A stretch of 64,000 bases of DNA from Argentina anserina (taxonomy: Eukaryota > Streptophyta > Magnoliopsida > Rosales > Rosaceae): positions 22,072,001 to 22,136,000 of the forward strand of contig NC_065873.1 of assembly GCF_933775445.1 (NCBI RefSeq). Reading direction: 5' to 3'. A model generated the notes under the pieces. That model searched no databases. It was not told where the DNA came from and worked only from the letters and a program-made list of their open reading frames with translations. Both the position numbers and the translations under genes were made by a program. How positions within the stretch are numbered: the stretch's first letter is position 1; each line of letters opens with the position of its first letter. This document shows, one piece after another, positions 1-11,815 of the stretch.

Positions 1-113
1 GTGTGTGTGTCTAGTGTTTTATGAGTGGCTCATGTGTAGGATTAGGCAATTTGTGTGTGGTTAATGGTTTCGGAGTTTGAATTTTTATTTGGAATGGTTG
101 GATTTTGGTGTAG

Positions 114-3100
114 TTTCCTTAGAATGCGTGAACGTGTGTAAGCTGTCGAAAGGGGAAGGGGCTGGGAAGTATGATTGTAGCATGTTCTCTTGTGCGTGGA
201 AAGCTCCGAGAGTCTTGACGGGGTTCCTTGCTAGCACTGCTCATCCTCCGCAGTGTTCGTGGCTGTCGTATGGACGAAATGGGAGAAGAAACCGGGTGAG
301 TAATGTAAGTTATTATGCAATTTGGATTTATTATGTGCTAGTGATAGGATTATGAGTTCATGGATTTGTTTTTGTTAATTAATTTTTGCGTATCTAGACT
401 GTGGGGGCAATTTTACCTTTCTGTAACTTAATTTCTGAAAATGGTGCTATTTGCTGCATTCAGTTAGATCATGTGATTCATATCCCAGCCAAAACAAGGC
501 TATTATCTTGAATCGTATAATTATAATGTGAAGTTTGGAAACATGAGATTGCATTTCTAGAGGCAAACGTACTGTAGTAGAAGGAGTATGTAAATTGTTC
601 TTAGGGAGAGGTGCTTGTTAGGTTTTAATTGATGTGAGGTCATACCTTGTGATCATTTAAATTTAAGGCAGTATTGATCAGTTCCTCATATAATTAGCAT
701 GCATGGTTGTTAACCATGGAACTTGTTCACATGTACTAGGTGCAGAGATGTGAATCCTCTAATATAGGAGGTTGCCATTCTACTGAGGCTTCAGACTTGG
801 TACTTCTCGGACAACTTTATAAATCAGGTTTAGTTCATGTTGCTGATAGGAGGTGGCAGCTGCAGTGTTCTTCTTCCTTGTCCTCAGATACCTCTTTTGA
901 CATTTCTCCTGAAGGATTGTGGGAGGTATACCTTGGTTATTATGTAACTAGGCATTCACTGATAGTACTAGTTATATCTGGTTGATATGGTTTAAGTTAT
1001 ATCTTTTCTGTAATCTGATTCTTTCAGGATCTTAAGCCGACTATCTCATACCTCTCACCTGAAGAGCTAGAACTTGTTCATAAAGCACTTAAGGTCAGAT
1101 ATATTAATAGTCTTAAAAATTAGTCTACATGTCTTACAAACCCTTTTATATTAATAGGTAAAAATATGTAACAGTAGTTTTGGATGTGTAGCTGGCTTTT
1201 GACGCCCATGATGGTCAAAAAAGACGCAGTGGAGAGCCCTTCATCATTCATCCGGTTGAAGTTGCACGTATTTTGGGGGAACTTGTGAGTTCTGCAAAGT
1301 TTTATATAATCCATCTTTCAATATCTTTATGCAGTCTATAATCAGAAATTTATTTTATCTCTTATCCTAGGAATTGGATTGGGAGTCCATTGCTTCTGGT
1401 TTACTACATGATACAGTTGAAGACACCAATGTGGTTACATTTGAAAGGATAGAGGAGGAGTTTGGTGCTACGGTTCGCCATATTGTAGAAGGAGAGACTA
1501 AGGTGCTTTTTTTGTATATATTGTTGTTGTGCTGGTACTTTTATTATTATGTTATAAAACATACATGATATATCTCTTTTCATAGCCTCTTGACAATGAA
1601 TTGGAAAACCAGCAGTTCAATGTTCTTCTCTTTTGTGTGTAGGTGTCAAAGTTGGGAAAGTTGAAATGTAAGGGTGATCACGATTCTGTACAAGATGTAA
1701 AAGCAGATGACCTACGGCAGATGCTTCTAGCCATGACCGAGGAGGTAGTCTTATTCGTTATAATATTTGAAAAAAAAAATTGTTTTCAGTAATGCCATTT
1801 GGAAACTAAATGAAGGACATTGCAGGTCCGGGTTATCATTGTCAAGTTAGCTGACAGATTACATAACATGCGCACTCTTTCACACATGCCTCCACATAAG
1901 CAGGTGATGTGTTGTTTGTTTAAGATCCAGTGCTTATCAGTTATTAATCATTAGTTGATAGCCTTATATTATTTTAAATCTGTCTGGGATCCAGTCCAGC
2001 ATTGCAAGGGAAACATTGCAGGTTTTTGCTCCTTTAGCAAAGTTGCTTGGGATGTACCAAATCAAGGTATGCTCTTATTTCTCTTTTTTTTTCTTTTTCA
2101 AGTGATGTTAGGCATTTATGCTTTTGAAATTGTTAATCTTTCAGTTTTCAATTGGTAGAAATCCAGCCAGGTTCTATTGATCATGTCCCCTTCCCAACAG
2201 TTGTACTTTATGTCACCCTTGTATATAGATTATTCATTATTGTGGGTCTTCACTTAAATAACTGATTTCTGATCACCATAGTCTAATATTGTAGTGTAGG
2301 TAAAAAGAATCTGTCTTTTATATTGGCTGATTTGAGATAGGTCCTTGAAGATATCATAAAGTTGTGACTTTCAGGTTCATTCGTAAGATAAAGTATGTAT
2401 ACTTTAAAGGTTACGATGACCGGGAATTTGAGAGGTCCCAAAATTAGCTGACCATGATCCTCAAATCAACAAATCTGATAATTCTATATTTCTTCCTTTT
2501 CTTTGATTTCTATAGTTGCTAGAAGTTTTCAGATCCTTTTTGTGTCTTTGCCTGTTCACTTGAAAAATACCAATTCTTAAAAGGACTACAATGAATATTT
2601 GTCTTTTCTTCATAAGTTATAATAATGCTTCTGTAAACTACTATTCTAAGTGAACTGTAATGTGTTGCAGTTGGAACTTGAAAACCTTTCCTTCATGTAC
2701 ACCAACCCTGAAGATTATGCAAAAATCAGGAGGAAAGTGGCAGACCTCTACAAAGAGCATGAGAAAGAACTTGTAGAGGTAATGCGGTCATTCTTTCAAA
2801 AGAGTTTTACATGATGATTTTAAAAGACTATCCAGTTACTATTCTCAAGTTGAGCTTTCTAGCATTATGCCATTATTGATGTTTGCTCATCAAACTTTAG
2901 TTCTTTGTGCTAGGCCAATAAAATTTTGGTGAAGAAGATTGAGGATGACCAGTTCTTGGAACTTATGACTGTGAAAACTGAAGTTCGTGCTGTATGCAAG
3001 GAACCATACAGGTGAGATTATAGATCTACTACCATTTTTTCACTCACATTATGTCCTGCTTTGGTGTCTAAACTCGTTCATGCTTTATTCCGAGTGGATT

Positions 3101-6100
3101 ATATTTTAAGTGCCGTGTGTTATATCTGGCATAAACAATAAAATGGACATTATTCAAAGTGTTTTTCTGGGTTTCTAAACTGGTTCAGAATATGATTCCT
3201 TACTCTTATAGTCCTTGTAGTGACATGTTGAAAATTGTCAGATATGCTTGATGTATATTAGTACTTACTATTATTATTTTTTGTTTTTTGTTTATATTTA
3301 TTATGTCATTTACTACCTTAAGGAGTTATTCAGGCTGACCGTGCTTGTTGTTTACGTGCAGCATCTATAAATCTGTTCTCAAATCTAAAGGTTCAATCAA
3401 TGAGGTTAATCAAATTGCACAGGTTTGTTCTGCTAATTGCCTTTGGCTGAAATATAGATGAGGTCGCTTCATGATAATTTATATTTCTTCATTGACTTAT
3501 AGCTTCTATTTATTATTACCAGCTTCGTATTGTTATCACACCAAAGCCATGCCTTGGCACAGGGCCTCTATGCACCCCACAACAGGTATATCCTTGCTTC
3601 TGTCAAGGGATGGGGAACTTGTTCCTGTTTATTTAGTACGTCATCAGGCTTATTTATCATCAATTCGCTGCAGATTTGCTACCATGTTCTTGGGTTGGTT
3701 CATGGATTCTGGACCCCTATTCCTCGAACTGTGAGTTTATGTCTTCAGTTACTCTAAAAAGATACACTGTAATCAATATCAGAAGTAAGTTGGTAAAATT
3801 AACATAATTTGGTGATCTTTTCGGATAGATGAAAGACTATATTGCTACTCCAAAACCTAATGGTTATCAGAGTCTCCAGACAACTGTAATTCCTTTCTTG
3901 TATGAGAGCATGTTGCGGCTTGAAGTGCAGGTATGATGATATGTTCCTTTCTTGGTTATCATTTTGATATATGAAGACTTTAGTCAAACCCAAACCTAAT
4001 GGCTATCAGAGTCTCCAAACAGTTGACTATAATATGAAATTATCTTTCCCTTTTGTATAAGTCAACTCGGTAATACATTATTTACATTAGCGGTTTTCTT
4101 GTGCGGCAGATAAGAACAGAAGAGATGAACCTGATAGCCCAAAGAGGCATTGCTTCCCACTATAGCGGGAGAGGATTTGTTACTGGTTTAGTTGGACGTG
4201 CTGTCCAGGGTGGTAGAAGCTCTAGAGGGAAGACTGTTTGCCTTAACAACGCAAATATTGCACTCAGAGTATGCACATTTATTCTTTGGTCTTTTATGAT
4301 TTGATTGTTTATATATTGTGAGGAATTCTTTCTAAACCCTTTAATCCTATCATGTGACATTATTCTCATGGACAATATCTGTTTTCTTTTGTCTCCAACA
4401 GATTGGCTGGCTCAACGCAATTAGAGAATGGCAAGAGGAGTTTGTTGGCAACATGAGCTCTAGGGAATTTGTAGAAACCATTACAAGAGACCTATTAGGT
4501 AGTCGTGTGTTTGTGTTTACTCCAAGGGGAGAGGTAAACAGATAATTTTGATTGCTCATTAATCAAATTTTAGCTCTTCAAGCAGGAGAATACTTTACTG
4601 AAATTGGGATTTGCTATGTGCAGATAAAAAATCTTCCAAAAGGAGCAACTGTTATTGACTACGCCTATATGATACACACTGAAATTGGCAACAAAATGGT
4701 AGCAGCAAAGGTAATTAGCTCACATTTTGGCAGATTTTACTTCCGTTTTTTTTAATCCAAGGTAAAGTAAAACAGTGATGATTTATTTTGTTTGCAGGTC
4801 AATGGTAATCTTGTTTCTCCAATGCATGTACTTGCAAATGCGGAAGTTGTGGAGATAATCACTTACAATGTCAGTATCTGTCAACCAACAATCTATCCCT
4901 GCATATCTTAAGTTGTATACAACATCATGTATAACATCTGCATAAATTAAAATGTGCATGACTCTAGGCTTTGTAGTCATACTGTTCTAGAATTTGAAAT
5001 TGCCGCTGGCATGTCAGTCTATTCCAAATCAGAGTGAAAAATTGCTGGTCATTCCGAATTTTGAATGGAATTCATGCTTCTTTATAAATTGTGTCTACAA
5101 GCTAGGTATTAATCCTTTGGCATAACTGAAATTTTCAGGTTCTGGCTACTGCGCTAGTCAGGATATCTTTGCTATTTCAACATAAAGGAAATCGTTTTTT
5201 TTTTTTTTTGCATGATCCACATTCTATTACCTCATGCTTGTGTCCTGGGGCTCATAGTTTCTCTTTTCTTCCAGTCGCTGACAGGAAAATCAGCTTTTCA
5301 GCGGCATAAGCAGTGGTTGCAACATGCAAAAACACGCAGCGCCAGACACAAAATTATGAAAGTAGGATTTCGTTTGACTATGGTATTTTTTTTTCCTGTT
5401 AGCTTTGCATTGCTATAAGAAATATTTCTTTTGTCTGTAGTTCTTAAGGGAGCAAGCTGCCTTATCTGCTGATGAAATAACAGCAGATAAAGTAAATGAC
5501 TCTGTTGCTGATTCTGAAGAAGAGAGTGAAGCAGAAGAGCCCCCCAGTACCTCCAAAGAATACAAACCTTTGTGGGAGAAAGTGCTCATGAATGTCGTAG
5601 GGTTGGCATTGCCGGAACGAAGTCCCAAAGATCCCTTCCAAAATATTAATGGAAATGCTCGGGTTTCTGTTCCCAAGGTGAATGGGAAACATAACAAACA
5701 AGCTCGAAATGTGAGTTTGAAGGCTGAGGGGGAGTTGTTGTCACAAGGAAATGGTGTTGCCAGATTGTTGCAAGCCAATATTCCTATGTACAAGGATGCC
5801 TTGCCCAGTTTAGAAAGTTGGCAAACCAGCAAGATTACCTCTTGGCATAATGTTGAAGGGCACTCCATCCTTTGGTTCTCTGTGGTTTCCATCGATCGAA
5901 AAGGTTATCTTCCTTCCGTATGTTGTAATCTGATTTATGTAATAAGAATGTCGGAAGTGTCTTTGTCATTGGCTTCATGTTGCCTAATGTAGATAGAAAT
6001 GTCCTTCCATATCACTGAGCTTTGGTTTAAAACAATAATTTCAGGTATGATTGCTGAGGTCACAACAGCAATGGCAGCTGCAGGCATTACTATATGTTCT

Positions 6101-6453
6101 TGTGTGGTGAGTGGTTGGAACTTGTTATTGTAGATACTAATTTATACTGATGCCCTTAGATGTCATTCCATAACTCATTTATCTTCACTAATCAGGCTGA
6201 GATCGATGGGGAAAGGGGAATGGCAGTTATGTTATTTCATGTTGAAGGAAGCCTGGAAAGTTTGGTAGTGTTTCTGACATCCGCCTCTGAATGCATCAAT
6301 CTTTTCACTCGATAGATAATCTTCTGACATGGATTTTTCTTTTGTCAGGCTGATGTTTGCTCGAGCATTGATATAATTCTAGGTGTTTTGGGATGGTCTA
6401 TGGGTTGCAGCTTGCCCAGCTTAATGGATAAGCCCCGATTACTTGAATGTTAA
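114..6453 (+). CDS. RSH1: RSH1, plastid RelA/SpoT homologue (ppGpp metabolism)
   Basis: A chloroplast RelA/SpoT-type protein controlling the alarmone (p)ppGpp. Exons, all in continuous phase: about 114-295, 740-925, 1028-1093, 1192-1284, 1371-1502, 1643-1744, 1826-1903, 1995-2066, 2671-2778, 2914-3011, 3362-3422, 3523-3585, 3674-3730, 3829-3930, 4110-4268, 4402-4533, 4624-4710, 4798-4869, 5275-5361, 5441-5903, 6045-6106, 6196-6264, 6349-6453. About 877 codons are visible, close to the roughly 880 residues of Arabidopsis RSH1. Domains in order: HD hydrolase (HDTVEDT in the 1371 exon, RLHNMRTL at 1857), synthetase-like region (NGYQSLQTT in the 3829 exon), TGS (exons 4402-4710), linker (5441 exon) and C-terminal ACT (last four exons). 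The N-terminus reads VSLECVNVCKL as in RSH1, but the start codon is probably in an exon left of the window, and the first acceptor (114 or 123) is uncertain. From family knowledge, angiosperm RSH1 acts mainly as a hydrolase. Here the synthetase motif has Gln where His is usual. Confidence 0.93.
3990..4065 (+). repeat. decayed duplicate of an RSH1 exon inside the next intron
   Basis: The intron after the 3829-3930 exon of RSH1 holds a degraded second copy of that exon. Positions 3991-4020 match 3854-3883 with few mismatches (aacctaatggctatcagagt is present). The similarity continues weakly through a cctttcttgtatgag-like stretch near 4046-4061. It has no open frame of its own and no acceptor with the right phase, so I infer it is not spliced in. 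Confidence 0.65.
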
Positions 6454-7482
6454 GGCATTAGTGGAGCCAGTATAGCTCAATCCGCCCAGCTGTTGCAGCC
6501 ATGGGTATGAAGTTTTGCCTTGAGAAAACAGAAATTCCAGCACGCTTGGTGCAAATTTCAGTTTTCATATATTTTTTGGACACTCTTATAGCCGAATAAG
6601 TGGACATTATATGAGGAGCAAACTCCGAGTTCAAGGGCACTGTATATAGGAAAGGAGTGGATACTTAGGTTTAGTATATACACACTTTGTAAAGGAAATT
6701 GCGAGTGAGGAGTAAAGAACAGTGATCAAATTACACAAAATGTTCCTATACATATTCTTTTTCAACTGTCTAGTCTTTCATCATTTATCTTCCCCGTCTG
6801 CAGAGGTTGCTGTTTTTTTTTCAACTTCTGTCAAATAGTAGTAGTTTCTGTCGACTTCGGTGTTTCTGGTTCATGCTACACATTATGCTTATGTCAAGTT
6901 GTGCAGTAGTAAGTTGTTGAGTCGATCATTACCAAAAAAAAAGTGTTGAGTCGATAAGATTTGAATTCTGCCGACGTTGAGGCAAATTCTATAGGACAAC
7001 AAGATGAAAATTTCAAATTTGTGAAGCATACATGAGAATGTGTTGCAGGAAACGAATCAATTAGAACTTTAGAGATTAGAAACTAGAGGTCATACGTTAC
7101 GGACCCTTGCAGCTCATATGAGTCAATGTTGATATGAGTTTTAGGCGTGTAACATGACACAACTTAGATGGTTAACATGAGAGAATTCTGCTATACGCTG
7201 TTTCATACCATGCAGCAACATTTTCCACCACAAATCACACACCCATACTCACTGTGCATTTTATCAAACCCCTCATTTCACCACACAAAAGTGTGTGTAT
7301 AGTATATCTGTACAACCGACAAACCCGTTAACATGTATGGTTTTGATAAATATGCAGGGTAGAGTCCCAATGTACGACGACGAAGATTAAACCGTGTATT
7401 TGCACGTCGCGCGTGAATGAGTCTCACCAGTTGGGCCTTGTCAACGAATATCTGCCCAAAACTTCAGGTCCTCTCTCACTCT

Positions 7483-7521
<39 letters not shown>

Positions 7522-7645
7522 ACCATCATCTCCAGGCCTCTGTCTTCCTCTTCACACCCCTCAGAATTTAAATCCGATCTATTTTTGTCTCTCATTCTAC
7601 CTTGTGGCATGTCAATATAGCTTTGCTCTGGTCTGTGGTGAAGAA
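6454..7645. other. intergenic: RSH1 3' flank and APO2 promoter
   Basis: No coding capacity was seen. It holds the RSH1 3' UTR, a short direct repeat (gttgagtcgat at 6916 and 6945) and a (CT)n microsatellite at about 7484-7518 in the APO2 leader. Confidence 0.6.
7484..7518. repeat. (CT)n microsatellite
   Basis: An uninterrupted CT dinucleotide run lies in the APO2 5' leader or promoter. Pyrimidine-rich tracts of this kind are common in plant 5' UTRs. Confidence 0.9.
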
Positions 7646-9064
7646 ATGGACTTTCCTTCCAAACTCGGGAGTCTGCAAATTTCATCAAAACCAGAATTTC
7701 TCAATCCCCACCTCTTCACTTCCCTCCCTTCTTTTCATTTTCAGGTACACCTCCCTTTCCTCCTACTCAACTAACCCATTTGGGAATTTCGCATTCTCAT
7801 TCAATTGAATCCACTGTTTTGCAGAAGAATATAGTCGAGTTTTCATCCAAGCCCAGAAGAGTCACCGTGGTGAGGTGTGAGAATCCTCCTCAGAACTCCG
7901 ATCTGCCGCGGTACTATTCCAAAAGAGAGAAGAAGCCCTTCCCGGTGCCCATAGTAGATTTGAGGCGTGCCGCTAGGGAGAGGCTTAAGCAGAGTAAAGG
8001 CAAGCCCAAAAAGCCTGTTCCACCTCCCAAGAACGGCCTGCTCGTCAAGTCCCTCATACCACTTGCCTATGATGTTTACAACGCCAGAATCACACTTATC
8101 AACAACCTCAAGAAGCTTCTTAAGGTCGTGCCTGTACATGCCTGCAGGTCAGTTTTGTCCCGAAACTCGAGCTTATGAATAACTATGTATCAATGTAAAG
8201 TATAGTTCGGTTACTTTATACCACTGTGTGTTCAGGTTTTGTAATGAGATTCATGTTGGACCGGTTGGGCATCCGTTCAAGTCATGTAAAGGGCCGGATG
8301 CTAGTATTCGGAAGGGGGTTCATGATTGGTTAACGAATGCAACTGTTGATGATATTTTCTTGCCTGTGGAGGCTTTCCACTTGTTTGATCGACTTGGGAG
8401 GCGGATTCCTCATGAGGAGAGGTTCGCAATTCCGAGGATTCCTGCTGTAGTTGAGCTTTGCATTCAGGCTGGGGTTGATATCCCGGAGTATCCTACGAAG
8501 AGGAGGAGAAAGCCAATCATTCGCATTGCCAAGAGTGAGTTTGTTGATGCGGATGAGAGTGAGCTACCGGAACCTGCAGGTCCAAGGGGCACAGTGTTAG
8601 CTGAGGTAGATGATTCGGAGATCGTGGCGCCATGCGGTGAAGAAGAGAAGATATTGCTTGCTGAGGAAACGCTACAAGCATGGGAACAGATGAGGAGAGG
8701 AGCCAAGAAGCTGATGAAGATGTATTTGGTGAGGGTTTGTGGGTATTGTCCTGAGATTCATGTAGGTCCAAGTGGGCACAAAGCGCAGAATTGTGGTGCC
8801 TTCAAGCATCAACAGCGAAATGGGCAGCATGGATGGCAGGCCGCGGTGCTTAATGACTTGATACCGCCAAGATATGTGTGGCATGTTCCGGATGTGAATG
8901 GACCTCCATTGCAGCGAGAGCTGAGGAGCTTCTATGGACAAGCCCCCGCAGTGGTTGAAATGTGCGTTCAGGCTGGCGCTGCTGTGCCTGATGAATACAG
9001 GCCAACTATGCGGTTGGATGTGGGGATTCCCTCAAATGTTAGAGAAGCTGAAATGGTAGTTTGA
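7646..9064 (+). CDS. APO2: APO2, plastid APO (accumulation of photosystem I) protein
   Basis: A plant-specific plastid protein of the APO family. The family is implicated in organelle RNA splicing and photosystem I accumulation. Three exons, 7646-7744, 7825-8147 and 8236-9064, give 416 residues, close to the roughly 440 of Arabidopsis APO proteins. The body has two copies of the APO motif with identical putative zinc-ligand spacing: C140, C143, H147, H153, C158 and C309, C312, H316, H322, C327 (C-x2-C-x3-H-x5-H-x4-C). Stretches such as CENPPQNSDLPRYYS and KHQQRNGQHGWQ match APO2 rather than APO1. The first 33 residues come from a separate exon and are rich in Ser, Phe and Leu, as expected for a transit peptide. 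The frame is also open upstream of exon 2, so an unspliced alternative start is possible but less likely. Confidence 0.92.
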
Positions 9065-9467
9065 TGAGGTAAGTTTATTCTTGCCCCTTCCCCTGCTCTT
9101 TTCAGCACAGTAAATTGTATGCACAATATATTGGAATTGAATACAACGTGACGTGATAGATTTGTACACACATGCTTATGTATAGAGCTGGTAGAATGAT
9201 ACTACCAATCTTCATCATTCGATAAATTACTGGTAATAGAGTTGGTAGTGCCTTAACTTATCACTTTAAGTACTAAAGAAAGTAAAATCACATGAGCATG
9301 AGCATTGAGAATGATAATAGCGACATTCTTGTCAGTGTTACAGCGTATTTTTCCCACCTTTATGAAGGGATCTTTATGCTTCATCTATTGACTAGAACAA
9401 ATCAATCTTGGTACATTTGTTCTAGGACTGCTAACTTTAGCAACTCAATGTTGCTATTGTATTGTGT
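9065..9467. other. convergent 3' flanks of APO2 and the first Ole e 1 gene
   Basis: No genes, repeats or RNA features were recognised. The two genes point toward each other here, so the stretch should hold both 3' UTRs. Confidence 0.5.
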
Positions 9468-10088
9468 CTAGTAACCATTATCGACTGGTTTAGTTTCTGA
9501 TGTGCAGACGAAAGGCCCTACAGTAAATAACTTCATGTTCTTCTCAGGGAGGAGATGATATGAAGTGAGTAGAGCGCCACTGATTCCGTTGTTTGCATCT
9601 GTGAGAACATTGCAAGAATCTAGTGGAGAGAGTTCAAGAGAAGCTTTGCACTGTGTCAGCTTCTTCTTCTTGTTCTGAATCTCAAAAGGAGATATGGTTG
9701 CAAGGAAGTAACCCTTTGCATCAGTTGCATCACTCAAAATGGTGATTGGTGCAGCCTCAAATCCATTCTCATCTACAGTCTTGCATGTTATCCTTGCCAC
9801 CGATCCTGGTAAAATTTTGAATTATGAGAATCAGGGATTAGAACATGATTTTTAATTTATCAGTCAATTTCGACAAAAATCTAGCCAGAATTAAAGCCAG
9901 TTAATACCTTCAAGAGGAGTGACTTTGCGGCCTGATTTGCAATATACAATGCCCTGAATACCCACAATGGTTGATAGTAACTTCTCCTTACCCAAACTGG
10001 GTTTCTCATACTGCCCAGAAACCATAACTACCATTACTGCCAAGAGTAGCAAAGAGCTAGCATATGAGAAGAAATGGTTCAAATCCAT
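9468..10088 (-). CDS. Pollen Ole e 1 / extensin-like secreted protein, copy 1
   Basis: A small secreted cell-wall protein of the Pollen Ole e 1 family. Two exons (10088-9908 and 9805-9468, phase-1 intron) give 172 residues. The first 25 or so residues form a signal peptide (SLLLLAVMVVMVSGQ). The mature part carries the family pattern: GIQGIVYCKSG, then ARITCKTVDENG, ATDAKGYF, and a Cys pair in CKASLELSPLDSC. It lacks the proline-rich hinge seen in the paralogue at 13.9-14.7 kb, which has the same intron phase and the same C-terminal NGY ending. Members are often expressed in growing roots, hairs or pollen, but nothing in the sequence fixes the tissue. Confidence 0.88.
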
Positions 10089-10174
10089 TGTGTAGTAGTT
10101 GTTCGAAGTTCCAATGCTGGGAAAAGAAATAGATGAGTACTGGATGATAGAATTAGGAGCATCGCTTAATGGCG

Positions 10175-10182
10175 TTTTTATA
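10175..10182 (-). promoter_or_regulatory. TATA box of Ole e 1 copy 1
   Basis: On the minus strand the sequence reads TATAAAAA, about 90 nt upstream of the ATG. The paralogue at 14.7 kb has the same octamer upstream of its ATG. Confidence 0.6.
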
Positions 10183-10663
10183 AGGGATAGGTAACTTGTT
10201 TTTTATTGTCGAATATATGCATGAAACTTATAAACAGTCATAGTTGGTTGCACGACATGCATGTAGATTGTATAATAGAGCTTGTTGGAATCAAATAATT
10301 GTAGAAAGGCTTAAAACTGCAAAAGGCTAATCGGAAAAATAATGTTTCCACGTCGTTTTGATACATTGTATGAGAAAATCAATCATTGGGTGATAAAATA
10401 GTCCGGGCCAACTAGTTGACCCTTTCTGCATGCAAACCATTAACCATGGCCTTACTGATTCATTAGGGAAAAAAGGAAAATACTCTGAAAACTAGAGAGA
10501 AAAATCTTAAGCAATACGATCTAAGAGGCGATTAAACCCTCATTTGCACATAATTTTGATCAACTTAAAATGTAATGATCTTTAAGAGTTATAATTTATA
10601 TTCTTGTGATAAACAGGCTTTTAAAAAGATAATTGTTTGTTGATATTACAATTTCGGTGCACT
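10183..10663. other. intergenic between Ole e 1 copy 1 and RPN10
   Basis: AT-rich sequence with no coding signal. It contains the promoter of the leftward Ole e 1 gene and the 3' flank of the leftward RPN10. I looked here for a retroposition poly(A) tract (poly(T) on the plus strand) and saw none. Confidence 0.5.
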
Positions 10664-11815
10664 TCATTTGCCCTGGTCATTAGATCGATCTTGTTCATCC
10701 TTGTCGGACTGTTTACTCAGAGATGCAAGAAACTCTTTCACAGAAGGATCATTGGGGTCAACTCCTGGAAGAGATTCCAGTATGGACGAAAGAAAAGACT
10801 GATCGTCCATCACCTTGGTCACATCAGCTGCCTCGGATGATGATGATGATACCCCTCCTGCGCCTTCCTTCATGGACATTTGAAGAGCCAAAGCCAAGTC
10901 TTGATCCACACCAGTTGCCTCAGACATCTCAGCATCAGCCATTGACATGGAAAGAGCCTGCATTAGCAAGGCATTCTCATCAACCATTTCGACATCACCG
11001 CTTTCTGTCATGGCCACATCCTCCGATTTGGATGGCTGCTCCTCTTCTTTTCCTTGTTTTGCAGCTTCTTCCTCAGCTCTTCTGGCTTCAGCTGCTTCTT
11101 GTCTTGCCCTTTCCTCTTCCATTGACATTCTAAGGGCGAGAGCAAGCTCGGGATCTATATTGGGATTTACTCCAAACTCAAAGCCAGAAGAACCACCAAT
11201 ACCGGCTGCTGCTCCTTCAGCTGCAGCGCCAGCTTCTCCTTGTTCGATTAATATAGGCGTACTTAGAAGAACATCAGAAAGAGCATCGGGACCAGAAGGA
11301 ACATGGACTACGTGACTAGTGTTTCTATTATCAACAGCAGCGACAAGGGCCTCTAGCTTCTCCGACTTTTCATCTTCTCCTCCAAAATCGACAATGTCAA
11401 GAGCAACACTGTTCTTCTTCAGCTTCTTCCCAATTATTTCCAGTGCCTTCTTGTCGTCCTTGACTGGACTTCCAGCAAAAACCACAATCCTTTGTTGTTG
11501 GTTTTTGTTTTGGCGATGCTTAAGAGCCAACTGAGCTACCTGGACAGCAGCTGCTATGTTTATCTCACCGCCAATCTCGAGGCCGTGCGTGCATGTCAAA
11601 ATCTTGCCAAGATCAGAGGTGGGTGTGGCGAGTACGCGGACCCCTTTTCCGGCCATCGTCAACACCCCAACTGTGTTCTCCGGGTTGGCACCTGTCTTGA
11701 TACCACAAACGAGATTCACAGCATCGGCCTGGGCTTGGAATCGGGAGGGAGAGTAATCGCCGTTCCGCATCCATTCTGAATTGTCAATGCATATCATAGT
11801 CGCCTCGAGAACCAT
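10664..11815 (-). CDS. RPN10: 26S proteasome regulatory subunit RPN10 (PSMD4), intronless copy
   Basis: Ubiquitin receptor of the 26S proteasome lid-base interface, in cytosol and nucleus. It is a single uninterrupted frame of 383 residues, essentially full length for plant RPN10. The N-terminal vWA domain covers roughly residues 1-190 (MVLEATMICIDNSEWMRNGD). A Gly/Ala linker follows, then three ubiquitin-interacting motifs: ELALALRMS (223-231), ALLMQALSMS (282-291) and DLALALQMS (306-314). A Glu/Ala-rich coil lies between the first two (240-262). Canonical plant RPN10 genes have many introns, so this copy is best read as a retrogene. It has no stop, frameshift or missing motif, and all three UIMs keep the ALxLS-type core. 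It faces away from the neighbouring plus-strand gene across about 0.5 kb. Confidence 0.92.
   Translation of the reverse strand: MVLEATMICIDNSEWMRNGDYSPSRFQAQADAVNLVCGIKTGANPENTVGVLTMAGKGVRVLATPTSDLGKILTCTHGLEIGGEINIAAAVQVAQLALKHRQNKNQQQRIVVFAGSPVKDDKKALEIIGKKLKKNSVALDIVDFGGEDEKSEKLEALVAAVDNRNTSHVVHVPSGPDALSDVLLSTPILIEQGEAGAAAEGAAAGIGGSSGFEFGVNPNIDPELALALRMSMEEERARQEAAEARRAEEEAAKQGKEEEQPSKSEDVAMTESGDVEMVDENALLMQALSMSMADAEMSEATGVDQDLALALQMSMKEGAGGVSSSSSEAADVTKVMDDQSFLSSILESLPGVDPNDPSVKEFLASLSKQSDKDEQDRSNDQGK

Noticed and set aside
7476..7688. Minus-strand frame over the APO2 leader
   Set aside because: Mostly the translated (GA)n tract. It is a shadow of the microsatellite.
10590..10663. Poly(A) tail or target duplication for the RPN10 retrocopy
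   Set aside because: No T-rich run on the plus strand next to the 3' end and no paired short duplication were found, so the retrogene call rests on lack of introns only.
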